Shown here: piece by piece, positions 38,973 through 48,606 of the stretch
Position numbering within the stretch: the first letter of the stretch is position 1
How the letters are laid out: every line of letters begins with the position of its first letter
DNA from: Chara braunii
Taxonomy: Eukaryota > Streptophyta > Charophyceae > Charales > Characeae
Reading direction: 5' to 3'
Assembly: GCA_003427395.1 (NCBI GenBank)
Contig: BFEA01000382.1
Span: 164,195 to 212,800 of the forward strand
Length of the DNA stretch: 48,606 nucleotides
Translations under genes and position numbers: made by a program
The notes under the pieces: model-generated
What the model was told of the DNA's origin: nothing
The model's database searches: none
The model's input: only the letters and a program-made list of their open reading frames with translations

Positions 38973-40140
38973 GCACCCTTTCCGTGTGCAAGTGCCCTCC
39001 CCGTCCAGAGCCCGGTTGGGCTTTTAAACTTTGTCGGCCTCAGTCTCCCGTGGGACCTGGCTCTCTGGCCTCCCGAAGTGTCGACCGCTGTCGAGGAAGT
39101 TGCAGAACCCCTGTACTGAGGCTCTTTCCAAGCCTAGGCCTCGGCCCTTTTGGGGTCCCGAAAGGTCACCCGTGAGGGGGGCCTTTCTTATTGGGTACCG
39201 ACCCTTTTGCAGCGCCCCGGTACCAGGCCTGAGTCCGGGCCTGGTCCGGAGCCTGGTTTGGGCCTCGAACAGTCACGAGGTCCAAAGGCCCGGTTCCCTA
39301 GGTAAGGCTTCAGCGGCCCCTTTTTCCCTTTTCTCTCCTTCGGCCTCCATTTTTCTCTCCTTTGGCCTCCATTTTTCCTCCTAGGGCCTAGTACCACAAT
39401 TTGGGATCGGCCTCCGCCCCAAAATGTATCCCCTTTCTTTAGTCCCTTTTTTTTCTTCTCCCCCGGTTCCCACCGTCGGTCTCGTCTCCTATCCCACCCA
39501 TATCGACGGAACGCTCGGCGCGAGCCTGTAAGATGCTGCCCTCCGGTAGCCATATTCCGACGGCCGCGGCGATTTCAGCCACGTGATCGGCACGTCGCTG
39601 TCTTGCATTAAAATTCCCTGTTTTCAATTTCAATTAATAATTCATCCGACAACCGTTGATTCCGGGAAAAACCCACCCCCGTTGGTCTGCATTCTGCCAC
39701 AGTCTATTATGGGCCTGGTTTTCCCGTATTGTCCATCCACCATTTGTCAGTCGTCTCCGTGGGCTCGGGTTGCCAGACAAAAACGCACCGGAAAGGACCG
39801 CCACGCGAAATCCGACCTTCGGCTGTAGTCTCTTTGAAGGAAGTAAAGGGCGGAGTAAGGCTTGGGCCGCCCGACAACGTGCATCCTCTATAGCAGTCCT
39901 TACCTCTTCTTTTCTCCTTCTTTCTATAGTCTGAGTTATTGTCCAGGGGTCATCCTCTTCATCAGCAAACAGAGTGATAGGTATGGGGAAGAAGAGAGAG
40001 ATGAAGAACCGTACCAAGATGAAAGACTGCAGGCGGTTCCATCGGTAAGCTATCTTGCTTCCCGAGAATGTTGCACAACCAACCGTTTCCTTAAAAAAAA
40101 ACACAAAATTTCCCGCAAATAAATTAAAAACAGGCTATCT

Positions 40141-41828
40141 ACAGATTTTCTATAGGCTACTGATGATCCAGACCGACGTGAGTGTCCAGCTAGACATCGT
40201 GTACGAGAGGGACCGAAACCATGGCCAGTGAGATCATGTGCTCAACAATGTCAGTGTGCACATTCAGAGAATCCAAATCACCAGGCAATCAGATAGTAAT
40301 CTGGGTATTTATCATCTTCCACGAGGCTTGATGATGATCACCAGAGCAGTGCCAATAAGATTGAAGTCTAGACGCAAACTCAATAATAATCTCCAGATGA
40401 AGCCGACACAAAAGCTTTCCAGTATAGAATAGCCAACGCAATTTCGTGGTCGGACATTGCGTTCCTGATGTGAGTCATAACCGATTGCGTATCACGGTCC
40501 GCGTTCAAGCGATTAATTTGAAATTGAAGTTAAATGTACTAAGGACATGTAATAGGTCATTATTTTTTCATTCTTAGCATTTTTGTTGCATTAGCCTACA
40601 AAAGAAAATAATGTTATCTTTTTTTTGTTCACTTTACTTTCTCGTTTTAACCATCTGTTTTTTTAGATTTTTGTTTAATCATGTTTCTTTTATGGAAGCA
40701 ACTGCAAAAAAACAAGATTGTTTGCCGTGCAAGGAATATGAGCAAGAGCGATATACAGAAAACCAAGTTGCAAAATCACGCAAAAGTCCAGATAGTCATA
40801 TAACAAGCAGAGAGCTCAAATGCACCAAGATTCCATCCAAATAAGAGCGATACAATGAACTCGTGAGCCAATGTCCAAGCCCTCAGGCCACACCAACACT
40901 GTATTCAATGTCACTCCTACTGTCTGGCGCCCAGCGCCCAGCCTACTCTACTTATCCTACCTATCCTATCTATGTTCATGCAACAGGCTCACTTCGACTT
41001 CGAAGACCAGTGTACATGACGTCAATACTAATGCCATCCTCCCACATACACGAGGTATGTACTCTCGCCTCCCTCATCACCCCTTGTCCACCCACACCTG
41101 CGCCTTCTTCCTGAAGACCACCGTCCCCTCCACCTGCCCGCTCCCCTTAAGCCCGACTATGGCCGCTTGGTGCCCCGCTGCCCTGCAGCGCCCCACACCT
41201 CTCAGCGCCCGCGCGCGCCCCAGCCAGCGCTAGCGCAATGCAGACACTTGCGCTGAATCGCAGCAGCGTGTATGCATTGCCTGCCTAGGCCAGAATCCTG
41301 AACATTGACCGGTCTCCTCCCTATATGGGAGTCACTGCTGCTGCTGGACTGTCAGGCCCTGGCCGTGGAAGTTTCCAGTAGCTTCTGGTCGGGGTCCAGT
41401 GTCTGCGCCCAAACTCATGTCTACAGTTGAGGGCCTGGGCCCTTCGCAGTTGGACACATCCCAAGATTATCCAGGCTTCGAATGTTTGCTGTGTTTGCAT
41501 TGGCCCATGCGGTAGGTGTGACGACAATGCTGCATTCTGAGTGGCCCGTGGCCACTTCGTGATGTCTCGGCCTCACATTGCGTGCGCCCAGGGCGCAACC
41601 ACCTGCCTGACGCAGCTGCTTCGTTTGGAAGAGCCCAGCGTGAGGCCCAAGTTGCACTTCAACCAATTGTCGTGCAATGTTTGAGACCACATTGGAAAAT
41701 GCTGAGTTACGGGCCTCTCGTGGATATTCAGGCCCGCCTTCACTTAGGGCGGGCACGAGGGCTTGCTGGGGGCCACAGTCGGAACATAGGCATGTCGTCT
41801 AGCGCCCCATGAGGACACATTCCTCACA
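40141..41828 (-). repeat. Region containing the probable 3' LTR of the third gypsy element
   Basis: On the minus strand pol stops at 41869 and is followed by a purine tract (AAGGGGGATGGAA, complement of 41829-41841) and then TGTGAGGAATGTG, the usual arrangement of polypurine tract and LTR start. The LTR would therefore run down from 41828; its far end is not identifiable because the other LTR is not evident in the window. The A/T-rich part (40440-40860) and the C-rich part (40860-41250) hold no credible gene. Confidence 0.5.
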
Positions 41829-41841
41829 TTCCATCCCCCTT
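41829..41841 (-). promoter_or_regulatory. Candidate polypurine tract of the third gypsy element
   Basis: AAGGGGGATGGAA on the minus strand, directly before TGTGAGG. Purine tracts at this position prime plus-strand DNA synthesis in LTR retroelements. Confidence 0.6.
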
Positions 41842-41868
41842 AGCTTCGAAAGTCCGTTGAGATGGTTC

Positions 41869-42657
41869 TTAAGCAGGAGCCTTCCCCTTCAATCTTCTTT
41901 CGTAGTGTGCCACAATCCGAGGTGTTGTTTCGATCAGTTCCTCTCAGGTGAACCATCGGTCTTCTTTGGGATCCGTGTGATGCTTGAATCTGATCCGGTA
42001 CTCCTTCTTGGGTTTCGGCGGTCTTCCTCTACCCATAGGCTTAGGAGTAAGCATGTCTCGATGCTCCAAAATGTCGTCGACGTCCTCTTGGCCATCCATG
42101 GTTGGGGGCAACATTGATCTCTTTGATGGGAACTGTTGTGTCTCAGCGAAAGGTGCAAGCTTTGAGGCGTGAAAGAGGGTAAGTGCGCAAGTGAAAAGGG
42201 ATTCGAATCACATACGAGGGGCCATCCAAATCACTACCCACGATATGCAAGACTTCCCAAGGACCGAAGTATTGAGGCATTAGTTTCCTAGAGATGTCGA
42301 ATTCCTATCCCAACTCACTAGACTTAACCCAGACACGTTCCCCTACTTGAATGTGGACTGTCGTTGATGTTTGTTCTCATAAGCAATCATTGCTTCTTGA
42401 GATTTCTTGATCTGTTCGATAGCTTGCTGCAGCCACTTCTCATATTGGACGCCAAATTGTATGGTTCCAGGAGTTGCAGCAGATTGGTTTTCAGGCAGAA
42501 GGAAGTCTAGAGCAGATCTAGGCTTCCACCCCAGGTGCAGCTGATTCGGACTGACGCCGATGGTGCTGTGCACAACATTGTTGTACAGGCTGGCGATGAG
42601 AGGTAACTTCTCATCCCAGTCATCTTGGTTGGGCAGATGCTGCACCACTAGGTACAT
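41869..42657 (-). pseudogene. Integrase C-terminus and chromodomain-like end
   Basis: The frame 42657-42343 reads IASLYNNVVHSTIGVSPNQL and LGWKPRSALDFLL, the end of the integrase core. Further down, frames give LMPQYFGPWEVLHIVGSD (GPY/F-like) and FHASKLAPF, then EYRIRFKHHTDPKEDRWFT, a TGA at 41944-41946, and EELIETTPRIVAHYERRL, matching the pattern of a degenerate chromodomain that steers integration to marked chromatin. The TGA replaces what is probably CGA. Final stop at 41869-41871. Confidence 0.8.
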
Positions 42658-43239
42658 CTATTTAGCTTGCCCGTTGGCTTCAGGATGATTCCCAAAAGTC
42701 ATTTGGAGTTGGCTGCCCATCTGTTCTGCAACCTTCTTCCACATTTCACTTGAAATGGACATCTTTGTCATTGACAATAGTCTTTGGCAGTCCAAAATCA
42801 CGCACTCGGTTATCCATAAATAACTTGATGACGTCTTCAGTCCTCGCGGTCTCTGGCATGGCAATGAGTCTAGCGTACTTAGTAAACCTATCAACTATGA
42901 CGAAGATATGCCTCTTGCCACTCTTGCTGGTCACAAGGGTATCCATGGTCCATAGAAACACTCTGTCCCGGACCAGAAGGAATGGGCAAGGGCTTGAGTT
43001 GGCGGCTTATTCCGTTGACAGACTTGACAAGTCTGTATGTACTGCTTGGCTTCGTCTAGCATAACAGCCCACCATAATCGTTGTACCAAATTTGCACTAG
43101 TCTTTTTATAGCCAAAATGTCTCGTTGCGTCATGACATTCACCTAAAAACAAACTACGCAAAATCTCACTAGATGGAACAACTAATCTCTTGAATCCTAC
43201 CTTTTCAAGAAAGAGCAGGCGATCCACCATCACAAACTA
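42658..43239 (-). pseudogene. Integrase zinc domain and catalytic core
   Basis: HDATRHFGYKK ... TCQVCQ forms the HHCC zinc finger (frame 43233-42931, preceded by a TAG at 43237-43239 where Gln is likely). The core follows with MDTLVTSKSGKRH (first Asp), IVNDKDVHF (second Asp) and HPEANGQAK, where the catalytic Glu is expected at the last position but Lys (AAA) is found, immediately before a TAG at 42658-42660. Small frameshifts separate the pieces. Confidence 0.85.
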
Positions 43240-44587
43240 ATCGAATGTTTTGGGCTTCCAAGTTTGTGCGTGATGTCCATCGTGACAAGGTCTTCCTTGT
43301 AGGCTTCCACTATTGATCGAGTTACATCGTCGGATAAACCAAACTTAGTAATTAGCGCATCTAGGTAGTCTGCCCTATGTGACAGCGCATCAACAACCTT
43401 GTTGTACTCTCCCTTCAAATAATCTAGCTTGAAGTCATATTGGTCTATGACTTCAATCCAGCGTTTGAGTACATTAGAGAGGACATGTTGTGTCTTGTAC
43501 ATTAGAGTGTTTGATGGTCAATTCTCAAGTAGAAGGACCTTCCCAATAGATAGTGTCTCTAGTGGACAAGGGCTTTGTAAAGGGCGTACAGTTCCCTTTC
43601 GTAGGTGGACTTCGCCAACTTCTTTGATGACATCTTCTTACTCGTGTACTCGACCAGGCTTAACTTCTTCCCTTCCTGTTGAACCAACATTGCGCCAACG
43701 CCATATTGGTTTGAGTCAATGGTCACAACAAATGGCCTTTCTGGATCGGGAACCATGATAACCTTATGGTGCATGAGAGCATGCTTCAAACGCTTGAAAG
43801 CTGCCTCACACTCGTTGGTCCATTCCCATGGCGTCTCAAGGCGAGTTAGATCAGTCGAAGGGGAGGCCACGGTGCTATAATTCTTCACAACGTTGCGATA
43901 GTAGCCGGTCATCCCTAAGAAAGATCCGAGCTCGATCACGGACCGAGGTCGTGGCCATTTACGAATGCTAGCCACTTTGGCATTTTCGGGCCTTATCCCT
44001 TCTGCGAATATCCCATGACCCAAGTACAAGATTTTAGTGCATCCAAACTCGCATTTCTCTAAGTTAATCTTGTGTTGTCGAAGGAGTGAAAGTACAATTT
44101 CTACATGTTGGGCATGGTCCTCGACTGTTCTATTGAAGATAAGTATGTCGTTGAGGTACACAACGATGAACTTATGTAAGTAGTCATGAAATATCTATTT
44201 ATGGCGTGCTGAAATGTACCGGGTGCATTGCAAAGGCCAAAGGGCATCACCACAAACTCGTACATACCTTACCTGGTTTGAAATGCGGTTTTGAGCTGGT
44301 CCTTAGGTCTTATGGCAATCCGATGGTAGTCGGATTTGAAGTCTATCTTGGTATAGTACTTACACCCCTGCACCCTATCCAAAAGGTCGTCGATGCGCGA
44401 GAGGCTCTACGTTCTTAACAATGATGGCATTGAGGCCTCTATAATCAATGCACATCCTTAGTGTTTCCACCTTCTTCGAGACGAATAGGACTGGTGAGCC
44501 GAAGGGGGAGGTGCTAGGTGGTATCCAACCCTTTTTTGCGAGCTCTTTCAGTGGTTGGCGTAGGTCGTCTAACTTGGTCGGTGCCAT
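43240..44587 (-). pseudogene. Reverse transcriptase and RNase H
   Basis: RT begins with [20 protein letters not shown] and [12 protein letters not shown] (44587-44375). A stretch with frameshifts (44375-44161) holds the first catalytic Asp block and the FGLCNAP-like block. Frame 44161-43559 starts with YLNDILIF, where the catalytic YLDD is YLND (GAC to AAC would be G-to-A), then EKCEFG, GYYRNVVKNYSTV and the RNase H first Asp in VVTIDSNQYGVGAML. RNase H ends with IDQYDFKLDYLKGEYNKVVD at about 43450-43390, followed by ALSHR. Confidence 0.87.
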
Positions 44588-44781
44588 CCTATAGATTCTT
44601 CCTTTGGTTATCTTGCTCCCTGGAACTATCTCTATGGCATTGACAACCTCCCTTTCTACAACTCCTGAAGGCTCCTCAAATAGATCAGGGTATCTTGTGA
44701 TGACACTTTCTGTCTCTGGGGTGTTTTGACGGCCTCCTGTTTTTCAGAGACCGAAACTAAGTAGATCCCCTCCTCTTGGTT

Positions 44782-45267
44782 CTATTTAAAGTAATAGAAT
44801 GTTGATGCACACATACACCCGCAAGTGTCTATCAAACTGCTAGCTTTATACTTCGCGAGTCTGACTATCCTCCCTTCCGGTAGTACATGCTTAAACACCT
44901 TTCGGTTCCAGTCAAACTGAGGTTTTGCAACTTCGAGGCAGTACATACCTAACAACATATCAAATGGCAAATTGTCGCTAACTAGGAACAAAATCTTATG
45001 ATTAAGTTCCCCACTTTCGTAATAGAAGGTGCAGACTATGTCCTTAATGTAGTTATCAACTACCATGCGCTCCTTGTTGGCTAGGGTAGATGCTACAGAT
45101 CTACCCAAGCGTTGCACCCGGTCTTTTGGGCGCAGTCTCTCAATGCAATCGCGATTTATGAAGTTTCGCGTGGAGCTGATGTCTACGAAGGCACCACACT
45201 TGCGGCCACCTACATCGACTTCCACAACAAAGTGCGCCCCTCTAGGACCTCTACTTATGCCGCACAA
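44782..45267 (-). pseudogene. Aspartic protease
   Basis: Frame of 161 codons. FVVEVDVGGRKCGAFVDISS contains the active-site region; the expected D-[ST]-G-[AS] reads D-I-S-S. HKILFLVSDNLPFDMLLGMY is the closing hydrophobic-LGMxxL block. It normally cleaves the Gag-Pol polyprotein, but with the Gly replaced it is unlikely to be active. Confidence 0.78.
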
Positions 45268-45455
45268 GACTCACAAGGGTTCCTTGTGGACCACGCTTTG
45301 TAAGTCCTCTAAGGCCTCGGACACATCCAACGAACAAAGTATCGTTGGGTCAGGATGCGTATGTGGGGTGACTAAAGAGTCGATAGCTTTGACCAACTCT
45401 TGAAGCGGGGAGGGTACATTGCCCACTTCATCAAGAGAAGAAGCATCTGCAACGT

Positions 45456-45668
45456 TTACTGACCCGATGTGTTTCCCGAATTGGAGCTCGTAGAAGCCCC
45501 ACTATGGGAAGAAGAATTCCCAAAACCACCTTTGGGAGGTATCTTATGCGATACCTTCGCGTTCTTGCATCTAAACTGCTGATGGCCATACTCGCTGCAG
45601 TTGATGCAAGCTCCTCGCAAATAGTGGTCCCGCCACATATCTTGATTCAAACCCGCCCTCACCCACAC
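45456..45668 (-). pseudogene. Gag nucleocapsid with intact zinc knuckle
   Basis: CINCSEYGHQQFRC is a complete CX2CX4HX4C knuckle, followed by a basic and Ser/Gly/Asn-rich tail. It would bind element RNA. Confidence 0.85.
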
Positions 45669-45795
45669 TGGTACCTTGTTTGAGTTCTGGGTCTGTCCCT
45701 GACTCTTCTGTTGACCGCCTTGCCACGGCTACCAGTCTTAACCTTCACGAAAGAGGCGAGGTTGCTACCCTCAACACTATCCTCGTCCTCAAACT

Positions 45796-45880
45796 TTGTC
45801 CTGTGCTAAAGAGGCGAGTAATCATCAATCTCAGTTTGATTCACTAAAGAGGCGAGTAATCATCAATCTCAGTTTGATTC
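45796..45880. repeat. Short direct duplication (about 41 bp)
   Basis: AAAGAGGCGAGTAATCATCA with following TCTCAGTTTGATTC occurs at about 45807 and about 45846. It lies in the Gag region and probably disrupts its frame. Confidence 0.75.
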
Positions 45881-45900
45881 CCTTCGGAATCAACCATCAT

Positions 45901-47180
45901 CTATCGACTACCTTTCTTTTTCCACTCCTGTGGACTGTTCTTTTTTCTTCCATCAATAGAGGTTTGTTGGGTTCCTCCTAGCCTAGCTTCCAAGTCTAGG
46001 GCCTTCTTGCTGAAAAAGTTCTGAGTGTGATACTCGATGCTGGCCTCACTGACCAGCAAGTTCTTGACGTTCGTGGGAAGACATCTCAAGAACATGGTCA
46101 TTGAGACCTGTGGATCATAGCACACATTGGGGACGACAATGAGATGCTCTACAACAGAGGTAAGCTCACGCTCAGACTTGTACTTCTTAGTATCAAGCCC
46201 GGTCAACGCGTGAGTGGCCTGCTGGGCCTGCTGAGGGTTGTGCCATCGCGTGTATACCAAGTCCATAAAACTCTTTAAAGTATGGGTCTTAGCCCAATCA
46301 TTCATCCTCTTGCCGAACCCTTTCGAGGCTACTAATCCATCCTACCATCGTGCTGCCGAACCCTCAAGATACGAGGCGGCAGTGATCACCTCTTCCTCTA
46401 ACAACGTCCTCTTTGCCTTTACCCACACTGGCACCGTTCTCAACCAATTGTCGAGGGCCTCATCCTTCTTATCACCTGAGAAGGTTGAGGGTGGTTTCAG
46501 AGGAGTCTTGAGGTACCAAGGCTGCTGTTGTCCCGCTGGTGGGACGGACTGTTGTGTAGCACCAGCTGCTGGACCAGAGGATCAAGAAGCAACAATACGT
46601 GACGCTGCTGCTGACGTATTGCTTGGTGAACTGCTAAACTGAGACATAGTGGGACTTGTCATCATCGGCGAGGAAACCGGTGATGGAAAAACTGGAGGCC
46701 TGTTGGAGATGGTAAAGCCCTTCCCATCACCTGCATGCCACTCAGTATCTGGTCAAGGTTATCCTGGATAGCGTCCAGTCTGCTGTCCATGTACGCATGC
46801 ATGGACATGAGACTTGTCTTGAGAATCCTCGTATTATCATCAACGACAACGTCATCTAATGCTTCTAAAACAGCTTTGGCTGCCCTCCTATTCTCTAGTC
46901 TGGCTTTCCTAGTTCTTATCTCCGTTTCTCTTTCAGTAGCTTCTTTAAGTTCCTTCTCTAACCGTAAGCGGATCAACTCCACTTATTGGAGTTCAATGGC
47001 CTCTCTAATGCGTGGAGGTGGAGGGCTGTATTGCGAACCCACCATCTGACTCGAACTAGATCCTACCTTACTGGACAAGGACTGCGAGTTGGTTAGCATT
47101 CCTAAGTACTGCTGACCTGAAGACGCTGCTGCAGATGTAGCAATTGCTACTGCGCTCACTGCTGCTGCTGCTAGCACGTG
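45901..47180 (-). pseudogene. Gag capsid and N-terminal coiled coil
   Basis: Frame 46305-45901 (LKSFMDLVYTRWHNPQQAQ, MTMFLRCLPTNVKNLLV, EARLGG) resembles the retrotransposon Gag fold. Frame 46982-46662 (LRLEKELKEATERETEI) is a strong coiled coil, and frame 47177-46983 is Ala/Ser/Gln-rich leading into it, with a TAA separating the last two. The region from 46660 to 46310 is frameshifted. Confidence 0.75.
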
Positions 47181-47642
47181 TTCTGCAGCTGCTGCTGCCT
47201 AGAAGTCTCTAGATGTCGGGCCCTTGCTTCGGCCCTCAACCTTCTCTCGTCACCAGGTAGTAGGACCGGAAACACTACATGAATACTACATGTATCCCGC
47301 CGTGTTTGTATTCTATTGTTATGTACCCGATTGAACTTCCCACCATCTGACTCGAAATAGATCCTACCTTACTGGACAAGGACTGCGAGTTGGTTAGCAT
47401 TCCTAAGTACTGCTGACCTGAAGACGCTGCTGCAGATGTTGCAATTGCTACTGCGCGCGCTGCTGCTGCTGCTAGCGCGTGTTCTGCCGCTGCTGCTGCC
47501 TAGAAGTCTCTAGATGTCGGGCCCTTGCTTCGGCCCTCAACCTTCTCTCGTCACCAGGTAGTAGGACCTGAAACACTACATGAATCCTACATGTATCCCG
47601 CCGTGTTTGTATTGTATTGTTATGTACCCGATTGAACTTCCA
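47041..47642. repeat. 301-bp tandem duplication at the Gag 5' end
   Basis: ACCATCTGACTCGAA occurs at 47041 and 47342, and the following 300 bp match with few differences up to CCCGATTGAACTTCC. The unit includes GCTGCTGCTGCT triplets. The second unit lies upstream of the recognisable Gag frame on the minus strand. Confidence 0.92.
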
Positions 47643-48606
47643 TCCACAACAAATTCACGCGTTCCCATACACACATGCAAATACAGAGTAGACTCGGAGG
47701 AGGCAAATCCACACAAAACCGGAGAGAGAATATGCACAGCGGAAGCTCAAAACACACAGAGAATTGAAAAACAAATTTCAATTCTGCAATCCCTCGTCCT
47801 CCTCCAGTCAATCGAGAGTACTTGTTCCAAGAATCACAACCGCGTTTACAACAACCCCGAACAACCAGAAACAAGTGTTCGACAAAGTATGCAGGAGTCT
47901 TCGTCTTCCTCCTGGCCACCTCATACCCCTGGCTATGGCTGCTGCAGCAGCAGTAACCCCACAACTGTCACAACGTGCCAATCTGAACCAGCAACCCCAA
48001 TGATTACAGCGCCAGCTCAGCACCCGCACGGAAGTGCAGCGCTGGAAGTCCTGACGAAGAAGGAGACAACCGATACAGCACTTCGAAGAAGACAAAGTTC
48101 CTCGAGAGGAGGAACAACAGATATGGCTGCCAAGTGGAAGATGGCAACACCCAAACCCAACAACACAGTCCTGTGGAAGCTCTCATGCAGAGCTGCGAAA
48201 AAGCAGCAGTGCTATCTTCAACTTCGTTTCCCAACCCCAGCTATGGCTGGGCTTCGAGGAAAAAGATGACCTCGCCCAAAATAGAGCGCAGCAGCGCTCC
48301 AGCGACGGACGGGCAGAGTTTCCCCAGCCAACAAAACATGAAACGACCCAAACCAAATTTCCTGCTCGCTACTTCTACTGCAAGGAACATGAGTATGGAC
48401 NAAGCACAGAAATCCAGAATGCAAAAAAATCACACTGAAGTCCAAGTATTCAAAGCCAAAGCAGATAGCACATGGAACCGAGTAACCATCCCATTGAGAA
48501 TGATACAGAAGAATCGTGAGTTGGTCCATGCCCAACAGGGCAACACCAACAGCATAACCCAAATGTAGCTCTCTCTTGTGAATGGCGCCAGGCGCCCTAT
48601 CTACTC
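47643..48606. other. Unassigned right end
   Basis: A plus-strand frame at 48134-48568 (PLRMIQKNRELVHAQQGNTN) and one at 47580-48269 have moderate protein-like character but no recognised domain. This could be the leader or 5' LTR of the third gypsy element. The last 90 bp loosely resemble 40870-40955. Confidence 0.35.

Larger units (their letters stand above)
36961..40140. other. CpG- and pyrimidine-rich region, no gene recognised
   Basis: Cys/Ser/Pro/Arg-rich frames here come from C-rich sequence (for example 37453-38010 over a C homopolymer) and are not credible genes. Notable content: CT and CA microsatellites (37401-37441), C homopolymers, a 37-bp duplication, GCGCGCAG-rich repeats around 37870-37930, and a CGGCCTCCATTTTTC duplication near 39350. 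A minus-strand frame at 40104-39634 (RRRKEEVRTAIEDARCRAAQ) has some protein-like character but no recognised domain. Confidence 0.5.
41829..47642 (-). mobile_element. Third Ty3/gypsy element (chromovirus-like), minus strand
   Basis: From high to low coordinates: coiled-coil Gag N-terminus (about 47180-46660), Gag (46305-45901), CCHC zinc knuckle (45668-45456), aspartic protease (45267-44782), RT (44587-43760), RNase H (to about 43240), integrase HHCC and core (43233-42660), and integrase C-terminus with a chromodomain-like end (42657-41869). This order with a terminal chromodomain is typical of chromoviruses. The 5' LTR is not identified and may lie beyond the right edge. Several stops, frameshifts and changed catalytic residues show it is inactive. 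Confidence 0.88.

Noticed and set aside
39634-40104. 156-codon minus-strand frame with a charged helix
   Set aside because: No domain, uncertain start, and surrounded by repeat-rich DNA; mentioned only within the region entry.
47580-48269. 229-codon frame at the right edge
   Set aside because: Starts inside the 301-bp duplication, is low in recognisable structure and matches no family; left as unassigned.

Overview
ORGANISM AND SETTING. The window looks like nuclear DNA of a large, repeat-rich genome of the plant lineage. It contains one host exon, the start of a plant-type class II DAHP synthase gene with a transit-peptide-like leader and a clean splice donor. Almost everything else is nested transposable elements, microsatellites and duplications. 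A charophyte such as Chara would fit (plant-type shikimate gene, very long TE-filled non-coding stretches, unusual gypsy lineage), but this is an inference and other streptophytes are possible. There are ambiguous bases (4363, 17409, 19323, 48401) and an N gap at 35857-36051, so it is a draft assembly.

LAYOUT. 1-650: short inverted and direct repeats. 655-1296: DAHP synthase exon 1, followed by intron-like sequence with CT tracts, a GGGGCATT array and degenerate 96-bp repeats to about 4975. 5026-12650, minus strand: a full-length but broken L1-like LINE (ORF1 zinc knuckle, AP endonuclease, reverse transcriptase, zf-RVT, TTTTA tail). Its RT is split by a 729-bp DNA element with 16-bp terminal inverted repeats and TTAA target duplications (7795-8531). 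12955-15190, minus strand: a decayed Ty3/gypsy relic. 15205-15712: a truncated second copy of the TTAA element. 15839-36763, plus strand: a giant Ty3/gypsy-type LTR retrotransposon of about 20.9 kb, with LTRs of about 4.2 kb, a tRNA-Asp-like primer-binding site and gag, protease, RT, RNase H and integrase. It is bounded on both sides by TCTGG-repeat arrays. 36964-41828: CpG- and pyrimidine-rich DNA with no recognisable gene. 41869-47180, minus strand: a third Ty3/gypsy element (gag to integrase plus a degenerate chromodomain). 47041-47642: a 301-bp tandem duplication. 47643-48606: unassigned.

MOST INTERESTING PART. Between the primer-binding site and gag, the giant element carries about 4 kb of extra coding-looking sequence (20855-25061), in frames that match no family I recognise. 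Four of these frames contain what looks like the same divergent domain (a [Y/D]P motif, then about 30 residues later L..LxTxC), and a fifth carries only the L..LTLC part. Three successive frames between 23607 and 24975 abut or overlap their neighbours by 4-8 nt at ATGA, GTGA or ATGAGTGA junctions, which suggests either termination-reinitiation or a decayed repetitive polyprotein. A plausible leader intron (GTACGT at 21150, TTTGATTAG at 21737) would place the first of these frames just after a 3' splice site.

STATE OF THE ELEMENTS. None of the autonomous elements looks functional. Many stops are readable as C-to-T or G-to-A changes (CGA to TGA, CAG/CAA to TAG/TAA, TGG to TAG), and several catalytic residues are replaced by what G-to-A would give. 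This fits deamination of methylated, silenced DNA.
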